Shown in pieces: positions 30,201-42,946 of a stretch of DNA of 64,000 bases. Under the pieces are notes generated by a model. That model had not been told where the DNA came from. It saw only the letters and a program-made list of their open reading frames with translations, and did not search any database. A program made the position numbers and the translations under genes. The DNA is taken from positions 20,158,001 through 20,222,000 of the forward strand of contig NC_073340.2 in the NCBI RefSeq assembly GCF_027580225.2, in the 5' to 3' direction. Numbering within the stretch: the first letter of the stretch is position 1; every line of letters starts with the position of its first letter. This stretch comes from Misgurnus anguillicaudatus (Eukaryota; Chordata; Actinopteri; Cypriniformes; Cobitidae).

Positions 30201-32053
30201 CGCATAAAATTGCATAAATATCCTGCATATTCCATTGCATTTTTTAAGAAAACGTGCCACAAGATCAAGGAATTTTTGCCCGCAACAATCACAAAAAAAA
30301 CTGTCGAGAACATGTCCCTTACATCCCCTTACACCTAACTGTGATACTTTCTAAATTATAAATCTTTCTCGACTATATTATTAATCAAACGTACACTTAA
30401 ACTGATAAGATCAAACGTTGGCGACCACAGGTTGTAACTAATTGCGGGCTGCAACAACGCAAATATTCGGGTTCATTTGGCGGAATATAAAGTGGGAGGA
30501 GTTGGATCTAGATCCAACCCCGCCTCCTGGATGTCGTGTTCTGCAGTGAGGACCATCTACCAAAGTTGGCGCAGCCCGCCGTCGCTATCTTGGTAGTGTG
30601 TCACTTGCAGAAAACCAAAAATGGGCAAAGAGACAGAATGTGGGTGGAGTTGAGGTGCCTGGTAGTGCTAGCAGTGGCAATTCACCTGTCACTCAAGTGG
30701 CCAAGCCCCTAATTTTGCAGAACTTTAAGGCTTAATATAATTGAAACAGATGAGATGAGAAGCCCCTCGCAGTTGTCATAAAGGGTAAAATTAGCTATAT
30801 AGACCAAAACCACTTTTTGTAAACAAATTTATTTCTGCTTAGGGCTGCTGTTATGGGCAAAATCATAATCACGATTATTTATCGCAATACTTTGTGACTT
30901 TAAAAACATGCATTTTTTATTAAGTAAGTTTTGTAATAGGCTACACGTGTCAAACAGTGGTGCCTTCGAAGTGCCTTACAAAGACGTCAATCCAACAGCA
31001 CGCAATTTATATTTTAATAGCACAATAATAGTTTTACTTCGATTATTTTGTTTTTGTATTTGATTGAATCAAAAATTGAAATTCAAAATCAAAAACGATT
31101 TATTGCACAGCCCCGTTTCTTTTGTAAAGTTGGGCATTTTAACATGGGGGTGTATGGGATTGACTCACTTTAGGAGCCAGTCTCTAGCGGCTAGTCAATG
31201 AATTGCATTTTAAGCCACTTCTGTGTTAGCTTCACAAGAGACCGGAGGGTTGCCCCTCGTATTAAACCCATGACCTTTTGCACTGCTAGCATATTGCTCT
31301 ACCAGTTAAGCAGCAGAAACACAGTTTGGTACGCAAAAGAAAATCATATGGTGAAATATATACATTTAAATAGCATGTGTACCTGTAACTCAGTTGGTAG
31401 AGCCTTGCATTAGTAGCCCAAATGTAATGGGTTTGATTCCTGGGAACACACATACTGATACAATGTATTTTCACTGATAGTCGCTTTGAATGAAAGCATC
31501 TGCCAAATGCATTTATCTAAATCGGTTTAAAAAAAATTAATGATTCTGTTAAATGGCACTTGGAGATCCAGAAATCTACAGAAAAGTTGGCTAGCTTGAA
31601 GAGCCTAAGATATAAGAAGGAAGCATTTTTGGGTCACTACAATATTCCTATTTTCCATATTTCCTTGACATTTCCTAGTTTTGCTGAAACTACAATCATT
31701 CTACAATGTGAAAAATAGCACCTTTCACTGATAACACACATGACAATAAAGTGTTGATGACATTGACAAGCTGGTGGCCTTTTGTGGCACGTGTTAAGTG
31801 TTTGTGTTAATTCTCACCTTTACGTGTGGTTTGGACAGTAGTTTAACAAGCTCTCTGATCTCGCCACTCGCACCATGTCCCTGAAGTTCCTCTGACAGCT
31901 GATAGAAAAAGACAACAAGAGAAAAAGAATGAGAAAAAAATAGAGCACTGATAACATCCATGAGCTCATGCATTGGTCATACAGACATGAGCACACATTT
32001 ATATATTGAATAATTGGAGTATTAATGTCTCCCTTGAGGTAGGTAGCAGGTGG

Positions 32054-32118
<65 letters not shown>

Positions 32119-35100
32119 TTAAGGGATTGAGAGATTTATAGGTAGCCAAGCAGGACATATGCAGGCTAAATGAAGCACAGAGACAAACTGCAGTTTTCTG
32201 TGCAAGGAGAGAGATGTGCTTGTTCCCCAGACCCATTTAAAGTGTTACTCCTAAGCAATGACCTTATTACTGACCCCACTTGCTCTGGATCCATGTGTGT
32301 GTGTGTGTGGAATGACTGTGCTAAAATGTTGTAATCAGTGTTTAAGGAATCACTCCCTTAGGATCCCAGTAGACTTTCCACTGTTAGTAACCAGCCAAAT
32401 GGAAGGTGACGTTCGACTGAGTAATGGTGACAGTGACCCATACACACACACACACAAAATAAGTCATGTGTACAGATACCACACATTGCTCCTAATGTCA
32501 AGGCAATGAAAGGGTCACATTTGAAGAAAACGAGTGCATGCAGCTCTTGGGTCAGTGTATTTTTATATATGTACACTGGGGTCCCATAGTGTGATACCTC
32601 ATTTAAAACCTGGCATTTAGTTTTCACTGAACCCTGGAAAAAACAAAGTTTAAAGATTTCGTAGTTAAAAATTGTATAGTTAGTAAATGACACTCAGAAC
32701 GTTAATTTCGGATAAGGTGAGACTTCATTGCTTTTACTGAATCACCCAAGATATTCTTTCTACAATCATAAGCAGTGTTTGTGTGTTTTGTTTCTTTATT
32801 CTGTTGTATACAAAAGGAAATAATCTGATAAATGGTGGTAAGCACACCGTTGACAATACACATTGACAAATAAAAATCATTTTAGCAACTATCGTCCGAT
32901 TCACTTTTTTACATTTCCTTTGGTTTGTAAGTGTGTATTAGTACATGTTAATGCAAAAGGTACAAAACCCAAAGTAAACGATAATGCGAGTTATCGTCTC
33001 CAGCGTAAATCTCTTTTCTTGGACTACAACAAACAAACGGATTTTACTTCCTGGGCCTGTTGACATGGACAAGACCGACATAATCATAATTCCTCCCGCT
33101 TAGACTATAAAAAAAGATGGACGACACCCGTTCGCTCTCTTCCATTGGTGAAAAGTGAAGCCGCCAGTGTCCCAATACGGCGCTGACATCTTGGGTCTTG
33201 AGTTTGCGCAGTAGCAATTTCGGGACCAGACCTGCGCAGTAGTGAGCAGGAAGTAAAGCCGCAAAAAGAATGCGCATATCACAGCTGTCAATCATGACGT
33301 AACACCATCGTTTTTATAACATTAAATAACTAACTAAAAACAAACTTATTATAAAAAAAACACTTGAATTTACATCAGTAAAAACTACAGTAAATGACAG
33401 AAACCAGCTTTGGAAAAAAGATAATTGAAGTGTAATTAAATTATTTAGGTCTCAAGTCCCACTGAATAACATGGGGTAGGCGGAGTCTTTCAAACATGGT
33501 AAGGAGCATCACTTTTCAGGCTGATGTCAGAGGCAATCAGGCCAATCACAACGTACAGATTAGCTGGCTAATCAGAGACCCAGCGCTTATAAGATCGATA
33601 AGTTTTTGTACAAAATCAATGCGTTTGAGGAAGACATGATAGATGGAGCTACAAAAATGTACAGTATGTGGAAAATGTGTTTTGCATAATCATAAACCAC
33701 GTGAACACATTGCCGGGTTTCCCGCAGCACATTTCAGTTAAGGCGGCCTGCCTAAGCTTGGAAACCATACTGCCTTAACTAGAGGACGCACGCCACACGG
33801 CCAAACTAAAGCCGAAAGTATACTAGGGACGTCCGCGTACGCGCGCCGTCCGCATGACGTCATTTTCGTCATCAAGAGGGTCCGCGGCCGGCCGCGCGGA
33901 CCGTCCGCGTGCAGCCCAAAATTTGAGACCGCGCGGACAGTGCGCGTACTGTCCGCGTACAACAGCGCATGCGCGTGAAAATGTTTAGACAGGGCACTCC
34001 ACTATAAACAATTATACAAAGGAAATAGACAGCATTTTCACACATACTATCGTTTTTCTTCTTTAACTTTTACTTCTTCCAAGAACAGAAAGCTCTGGAG
34101 CATGTTTGTTTGATTCCTGTTCTTTGTTGTCTTGTTGTTTGTTCTAAACTGTGTTTGCAATGGTGGATCGGTTACTTTTCTTCACCTATCCTAATGTTTT
34201 AATGTACTGTAAATGTCGCCAAATCAGTGCTGCCCTGACAGCCTGTTAGACTTATAATTTGAATAAGAAATCATTTGTATTGCGTAAAGTGTCGAACGCG
34301 GCCATCCGCGTGTAGCCGCGGGGACTATACTCGGAAAGCTGCGCGGACGCATGCGCGCGCGAGCCGGACGCGGACGCGGAAAAAAAGTATACCCGGGCCT
34401 TAAGAAAGACGTGGTCCGGACGGTCACTGTCTGGAGGATAACTAGCCAGTTGATAAAACATCTCGGAGAATAGCACAGATGCGCTTCACACCGCGAGTGT
34501 GTACGCGCACCACATGGCCGAAATGAGATAAGACGTGGTCCATCATGTCTGGAGGATAGCCAGTTGATAAAACACATGTCCGTAAGAACTGTAAGTGGAC
34601 TTATGTTTCGGGGTTATTTAAGCCTGTTATTGTATTAGTTTATAGTTTTAAAGTAAGTTAGCTGGTGATTTTGTTGTTTTAGCAACCTGCTAGCTAGGTT
34701 TCACATGCTTGTTGATAAATATAATTGTTGAGCGCTATTGCTCACATTATTTATGTGCATTATTTACATGCTACAGTAGTTACACTCCTTTAAGATAATG
34801 TAATTAATAGTGGGAAATCATCAGTTTATACAATCTTCGTGCTATTTATCATCGTTTGCCAGACGTTCTACAACATCTGCTTTAGTTTGTGTTTATTAAC
34901 CCTTTAGTTTCACTTCATCACGCAGCTATTCCCATTAAAAACATTTAATTCATTAATTATATAGTGTGTGTTCATTTTTTGTCATAGTTTCTTCAAAATT
35001 AAGTTTTATTTAAGTGTTTTAAATAAAAATATTTTAATTTTCATCATGACGCATATGCCCCATCCCTTTGATTGCCACGCCCTCGGCCCAGCACACCCAC

Positions 35101-38100
35101 CCAACCCTACCACCTTAACTAACAAATTTTCTGCGGGAAACCCTGCATTGTATTTTACCAAATACACAAAATAATAATGTTTTTTTAGCAATGAAATAGG
35201 TGCACTTTAATTATTTTTCGGAGCATTGGGATCTCTAGATGAGGGCTTAATGTACTTATTTTTATGAAAAAATCAAAATCTTTTGCCTGTAGCTCCAAAT
35301 TAGTCTGTCTGCATTCAGACTCTTTTAGACAGCACAGGTCAAAAATTATCCAACCCTGAATTAACAACTTACTGATTTTTGTGTGTGCTTCAGTGTTAAT
35401 TCAATCTAGAAGCATGTGGTCTCATTTTGCTTTTTATGCTTTACAAAATGAGATCTCGGGTATAGACAGAATGCTATACAGAGCAAAGACCTACACCTCA
35501 CACCTAAAAGCACTGACTGTCTGTTTTACATCACCAGTCCACATCACATTTAGACATTTTTACAGAACTAAGAAATGATTAGACAAACAAAAGCTAGTCT
35601 TTGTGCTACAATTTAGCAATCTATTACCTGGAAAAGAAGTTAAATAAAAAAGCAAGTGTCTGGAGTCGGTTGAGTTGTCTGGGATATAATCTGGCTGAGG
35701 TAGATTACAATTGGCATGTTACTTAGGCACCAAATTGCAATGTTCCCATTGGATGCATCACAGTCACAATGCACAAACGCGGCCCAAAAACTCAGCTGAA
35801 GATGTTCTGCAAAAGCAACTACTCTGTGAAAAATAACACGCTAAGTGACCCAAGACTGCCAATCTTTGCCTTGCAGCAAAAGTAATCTTTTACAATCTGT
35901 GAATTTTAGACAGCAGAAATCTGGCAAAAATCGCAATGCATGTCTGGTTTGAGACATCTGTTTTGCGCCTGGCAATAGAATGATCATCTAAAATAGCCCT
36001 ACAAGCGGTTTCTTTAATCTATCAATGATATAGTTTTATGCTGCTCTGGTGTAATCTGACATACTTGTTACGCATTTGTCTGACTGACGTCTCCAGAACA
36101 GACTTCTTCTAAGAGGAATGAGATGCGTGGAGGATCATCCAGCAGGCTCTGGAGCGGTCCATTTTTCCACTGTCTAATGGAAGACACCAGGGACATGAAG
36201 ACGACTGTACTTTGGCAATTGATTTTATTCAGTCTTCTCCGAACCAAGTCTCTTTACTGCCTACCTGTGGGCAAAATGAGTACTGCACACCTGCTCCTTA
36301 ACTCCATTAGATATGCTTGCTTTTAAGCACAGATTGTATGTGTCATCTCGCTAAAAGCTTTCTGTGAAATTGTGCATGTGCATGAAAGGAGCACGCCTGC
36401 TGCGCCGATGCTAGACAGCATCCCGGGCCAGGCGGAGGTTAAAATGGTATTTTATGTTTAACTATAAATTAAAGCTCCATTAGCGAAACTTAACACTCAA
36501 ATGAGCTGCGGCGGCAAACCCACTACAGCATTTAAAACAGCAGCAGGCCGTATATACTTCACAGCAACGGATGAAAATGATACGTGGTCGCTTTGGCTGT
36601 TTAGCCCTTTGATGGGCCGCGTGTGCCCGCACACGCAGGTATCAGATTATCTGCATGTAAGATCTGTAGGGACTCTAAAGGAAAGTGTAAATCTGAGAAA
36701 GTTTCATGTCGGAAGCAGAGATTTGATGACTGGTTGTGCAGGAATTTATCAAAGCTGATTTGCTCGTCTTGGGTCGACGCAGTAGGCAGTAAGTGTAGGA
36801 TGTACGAAACAACACTTTGTTTTACCAGATGTATCTTATTATGCAATGATACTTTCTCAATCAAATAGCAAAGCACTTCTGCTCATCTGAACAACAACGT
36901 TGACCCGGGCTGCTCTTCTCCGATTCTCCTTTGTGTCCTTTTCTCTCTCTGATCATATCCAGAATAAACTCTTGAAAGTTTACATAGGTTTCTCTGTGTG
37001 TGTATGTCTATGTGGCCGTGTTGATGTAGTAGTCAGTTTACATTATGCAAACCGTTGAGAGTTTAAACGTTGAGTGTTTTATAATACTGATGACTAATGT
37101 CTTATGCAGACACACACAATACACCATGCCTCATCTCACGCTCTCATCTGCAGCCCATCTCTACTCGTGTTCTCTGCCCCAGACATCCATCTATCTTTCC
37201 TCTTTCTTTTAATGACAAGTTGCTCCCGGAGTCTTAAACTAGACGTGCCGGGAGACGTGTGTGTGTGTGTTTTTGCAGGCGCGCGTCGTGTCTGTCTTCA
37301 AACGTGTGTCAGAGTTAACCCATGCAGAAGAGTGCAAAGTTTATGAGCATAGAGGTGTTTTGATGTTTAACAGGAAGTGTGTGCATGTGGCTCACTCACG
37401 TCTTGGGCCAGTGAGCTGGCGCTGTCCAGTACTGGAGTTGGTGAGCAGTCTTCATAACACTGTAACTTCTCATGGATCTAGCAAGAGAGTGAAAGATGGA
37501 CAGAAAAACAGATTTTGTGGTGAACAAATGCAATCATGCATTAACAAATGAACAATATTAAGTTATATTCAGCCTAAATTGAGCTAAATGATCGTTGTCA
37601 AAATGTACTGTGCTAGGCTCTAGGCACACTATAGGATTTTAAAAATCCTGGCCGATTATAAAATCTAGTTGAAACACACACATAAGGAGAACTTCAACAG
37701 ATTTTCTTCTGCTAAATCTGAGACATGCTCACACTAACAGATTTGAAAATCATGCCGCAACACACAACAAGATTATGGCACCAAAGGGAATGCGTCACAT
37801 AATCTCACCAGGAAGCGGATTTAAAGAATGGAGATTTTGACACATTTATTATTATTTTGAATGTATACATGTTAGCTAGTACGCTAGCAGCATTTTAAAT
37901 TCACACGGTGTGTTTAAAAATGAGGCGATTCCTCCTCAGCTCTTGTTTTTGAGGCAAATGTTTTCAGGTAGTCGTGTTTTTTCCATACTTTCATAAGCTG
38001 ATTTTCTGTCTCTGCTGTCTACCAGACACATACAGCAGTTTCTTTTGCAGTCGTTTTTTTTTCAAAAGGTCTGTCATTCAACTCCCTCTCTCATTGGTTA

Positions 38101-41100
38101 TTGTGCAAGTATTGACATAATCATCGCGATTTAAAGGAAAACACCACAGTTTTTCAATATTTTACTATGTTCTTACCTCAACTTTTATCAATGCGTGCAC
38201 TTTTAATCTTTGTAAAGTGCTTCGTGAATGTGTTAGCATTTAGTCTAGCCCCATTCATTCCTATGGCTCCAAGCAGGGCTTTGAACCACAATTTTTTCCC
38301 AATTGGTTCGTTCCGAATAGAAACAGCATTTTAATGTTTCCGGTTTTCGGTTCAACCCTAAAATTGACGTTCCTGATTGGAGTTGGACTGGACACATTCA
38401 ACAGCATGTGTGTCTGTGCATACAGAGAATTGCTCACTTTAGCACCTTTTAACGGTTAAATTGTTTAAAATCACTTAGGTGTTAACTTTTGCAAGCCTTT
38501 GAAACACGTACAAATGATCAACTTTCATCCTATTTAAATTTGTGTATTAATCCGCAAATCGCATGCAAGCCGAACCGTGGGTCGTGATCTGTACGGATCA
38601 TGGATCAACTGCGATCCGTTACACCACTAATTACTATTAAAAAAAACAAACTTGGTAGCCAACAATATTTACATCTTATGATTGATCATTAGAGACTTGG
38701 GGCTCTATCTTACACCCGGCGCAATGCGCGACGCAAGTGTCTTTTGTTAGTTTCCACCCTGCGCAATTATAATTTGCAAATGCATTTGAGCCCCCTTTGC
38801 GCCCATGGGCGTTCTGGTCTGAAAACGAGGTGTGTTCAGGCGCGTTGTTGCCGCGTTGCTATTTTGAGGAGCGTTGTTATTTAAAGAGCGCATTAGTAAT
38901 ATGCGCCTATAAACGGGAGGACAAGCGGGTTTGCTTAACACATACATGAATGCGCAGCGGCACAAAAACGCTTTTAAATATGAAAGATTAAAGGATTGAA
39001 TGTAAAAGATTATTATTGAGTCTCTTGGACATAAATGAGGACTAATTATGAGACGTTAGAAGGCGCAAAGAGCTGCTTCACCTGAAGCCTGGAAAGTAAA
39101 TAAATGCTTTGCTTTAAACAAATGCATCTGTTTTTAAATGTTTTTTTTTAAATGCTACCTTACGGATTTATTGTATATGATGACTCTGTACATGTGGATA
39201 TGGTGAGATGAGAAACATTTTTAAGTAATGCTTAAAAAAAACTGACGCTGTCCAAGTGCTGAACCTTGCGGAGAGCCGTTTGTAAATTCTTCATCTCCTG
39301 TTTGTTACAAATAAAATATTTTTACAGTACAAACCTTTTCTCGCATACTTGTAAATTATTTTTGATGATATTGGATAGCCATACATTTAAAGCAATTAAA
39401 AGTCTGCTTTTTTACTTCCATGACTAAAAGAAAACAGGTTTTAAAGGTTTTAATGAAAAAATAACAAATTTCAATACAAGTGAAAAACAACACAATTATT
39501 TAACATCAATCTTAAACTGGGGATCTTCTTCCTCCGCTTAGTTTTTCAGTTTACAAAGTCCGTCATCTAAATAGAGATTAGACATAGCGCCGGCACAACT
39601 GGCTTTTAAAGGGGATGAGAGCTGAGACTCTCATTGGTTTATTGCACATTACGCCCAAAATACTCCCATTAATCATAAAAAAATAGGACCAACCCTTTTC
39701 AACCAAGTGCTCGGCGCACAAACCATTTTTCCCGTCGTTAAATTAGCAAAAGTGGATTCGGACACGCCCATTTAGACGTTGCGCTGTGCACTTGGCTCCA
39801 AACATAATTTTTATTTTGTGCCCCCAAACTAACTCGTGTAATGTAACAGTCTTTAAATAGGGAAAACATGGAAGTGTTTGGTGGCTTCTAAATTCATCCC
39901 GGTTTGGAGCCATAGGAATGAATGGGGCTAGGCTAAATGCTAACACTTTTATGAGGCGCTGTACAAAGATTAAGTGCACGCATTGAAAAAGATAGGTATG
40001 TATTAATTTGTCTAAGTTGAGGTAAGAACATAGTAAAATATTGAAAAATGGTGGTGTTTTCCCATTTTTAAAATGCACACAGTTTTATATGTGACAATGT
40101 CATCTCTATCCATTAGAGATCCTTGGCTTATAAAAAGCGGGTGAAAAGCACAGCCTTGACAATGGATGATAGCAGTAACAACATAAACAAACGGCTTTCG
40201 TGGAACAGGCGTAACTTCCGGTGAACTCCGCTAAGAATCAATAACAACCAAGTCCTTTTAGAGTAGTTTATTTCTGATAACAAGCAAAATTAAGTTGATT
40301 ACCTTAGTTCAAATAGCTAAAGCATTTTAAAGACTACACTTAGCTAACGTTACTATGTAAAATGTGTGCTATTTATACAATCTTAAATACAGATCTGCTG
40401 CCAAACATCACTTCAAATAGCGGTAATCCATGATCGCTATCGTCCCTCATCTTTAGGAAACCAAAACATTTGTTATTTTCGACGAGATATTTGTTCCAGA
40501 GTTCAGTTTAGACACTAGTCAGACCATTTAACAAACAGAGACCGAAAGTAAATTTCCGCTCAGACGCGTAATCGTGTCACCACACGTGCGTCCAATGAAA
40601 CGGTCTATACAAATTAATATAAAATGTGTGGAAAAAAGTGAACAATTCTGACAGAAACCAAAGATCAATAGTTGTTTTCAGACATGTTTAACTGCGAGTT
40701 GACTTGGATTAGAAATTTTTAATTCCCCCTGAAATTGTTACCAGGACAACATCATAGTCTCAAGCCTATGAAATACGCAGAAGCTACCAGCATGTCCAGA
40801 CTGAAATTTGCTTTTTGAAATATTACGTATCAGCACAGCAGTGAATCAGAAACCCACCGCTACCAAGGGGACTAAATATTTATCTGTGCCTTCCCAGGAG
40901 AAGATAAATGACCCTGGCTGGTTGTCATGGCGATTTGACGAAGCATAAAGCGAAGGGAACACCATGAGCCTGGGCCCAGAAAGCAAGGTGCTGAGTGAGC
41001 CAAAAACGGCAGTTTTTTGGATCTCCGTCCCCAGAGGCGGCTGCGATGTGGTGAAGCGCGGCTCTGTTGAGAAACACAGCCAGGGCCGTGACGAACAGAC

Positions 41101-42903
41101 ATCGCTTTTTAGCCACACCGCTCGCAACGCTTCTGAACTCTAAAGACAGCTGGGTCGCTGTCTGTAACTGCAGCGATGTAAAAGTGGAATCTCTCGTACA
41201 CCTGCGAACACGCTCACGGGCGAAGAAAAGAGACATAAATATTTCTCATCCACTCAAACACACACATAGACACATACACGCTTGGTGAAGGAGAAATGGA
41301 ATGTGGAATCCGGTTGGAACGTAACCGTCCGGTCGCTCCCACAATTCAGAGAGAGACATCTGTTTAGGCCGTCTGAGCCGTGGCGAAGCGGTTTAGCTCT
41401 GTACAGTTTAGATTTCAACTGAGGTTGAGCGAGATTCAGGGCTGTTCTCCAGATACATGCCTGTCCACACAGGAGCGCCAGAGAGCAGACATTTAAAATC
41501 CATTATGGAGCCATCACACCGATCATTGCTCACGGTCCACAGAACACAGAGAAAAATCATTTCACTTATTTAATTTTGCAGAACAAACATTTTATTTTTC
41601 TTTGTAAGTATTTGCATTACCGCATTTGAACCATTGTTACTTTGAACATTGCACACATTGTACAAAGAGAAGCTGTAATTGATTTGCCCATAACATACAA
41701 GAGCACTGGAAAAAAAGTTTTGAGTTCATTCAACTTAAACATATTAGTTGACTCAAAAAAGTTGAAATTAGTTTTGTCATGCACACTTCAATTGAAACTG
41801 AATTTGAGAAAGAAAGAGAGGGTAAAAGAGAAAGGGGGAGAGAAATAGAAAAAAGGAAAGAGAACAGGAAATGAGAGCAATGAATCAGAGTAATACCATC
41901 AAGCATTAGTGCGTGTTATTCCACTACATCACACAGGCCTTGCAAACCGATAAACAATCGTTTCATTTTTCCAGCTCGAAATTTCACAGCAGAATGGAGA
42001 ACAATGAGAATACGTCATGGCTTTTCACTCATCTGCTGATCTCAGACTACTTCAGTATTTTAACATATGAATAAACAAAACGATGGTTCGGTAAACATAC
42101 TAGGTGAGAAAAATGTTTTGCGGTCAGGGTTCGGGTCAAATGCTACAATGGACCACTGTCTAAACCCTCTTGGACCAGACGTTTAATACCCAGAGGCCTT
42201 TGACATAACATACGAGTGAAGAACATAAGCAGGTGAGAGAAACAGCGGCCAGTCAGGTCTCTGGGTTCTCCAAGTGCATTATGCAGCCAAACAAACATAG
42301 CTTTAAACACAATCACACTGAACGTTGACAGATATGGAGGAGAAAAAATGAATGTGGAATATGAAATACTCAAAAGAACAGAGATAGGAAGAGGTGGTTC
42401 ACAAAAATGGCAACAAGCAAAACAAGCCAACACAAATATTGCATTTCTCTCAAACATGAATCTAGGGCTGCAACTAACGATTATTTTCATAATCGATTAA
42501 TCATATTTACTCAATTAGACTTCCCTTATTATAGCTAAATAAGGCACTAAATTAGGATATTCATGTGTAGCCACACACTATACAGAGTTTTACTAATATA
42601 ATGTTTTGATTTTGATATCTTAAACTTTAAATAAAAAGTTTGTGCAGCTTTTAAATAACGAAACATATTTAAAAATATCAAAATATAAATAATAAAGCAC
42701 ATTTCACATAAAAAACACACTTTTAAACATAAGCTAAACAAATACAAGGACTAAAACAACAATACAGACAAAACTAGGACAATTTAAAAATGACTCAGTT
42801 CATTTTGTTTATTTATATTTTAATAATGATAACAATAATAACAATAATAACAATAACAATAACAATGATAATGATGATGATGATGATGATGATAATGATA
42901 ATG

Positions 42904-42946
<43 letters not shown>

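Larger units (their letters stand above)
32885..35215 (-). repeat. Family A repeat, copy 3, split by a hAT element
   Basis: 32885-33717 is the reverse complement of most of 17430-17900, and 35147-35215 (ccaaatacacaaaataat, gcaatgaaataggtgcact) is the remaining end. A small element with ggacgacacccgttcgctc lies at about 33105-33430. The hAT element at 33718-35146 separates the two parts. Confidence 0.7.
38135..40067. mobile_element. Long-armed TTAA element carrying nested repeats
   Basis: Left arm 38135-38275 (aggaaaacaccacagttttt, caatattttactatgttctt) is mirrored by 39899-40067 (aagaacatagtaaaatattg, aaaaatggtggtgttttcc). TTAA at 38131-38134 and, less exactly, 40068-40071. Arms are about 140-165 bp. 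The interior has been invaded by hAT-like pieces (38274-38358, 38390-38629) and a family B copy. Confidence 0.8.

Noticed and set aside
31818..31891. Alternative exon 4 acceptor at the inner CAG (31892)
   Set aside because: It would start out of phase with exon 3 and lose the LSEE residues expected from the family.
40846..41236. Overlapping minus-strand frames of 76-103 residues
   Set aside because: Three frames are open at once in a GC-richer patch, none resembles a known domain, and no convincing acceptor and donor pair frames them.
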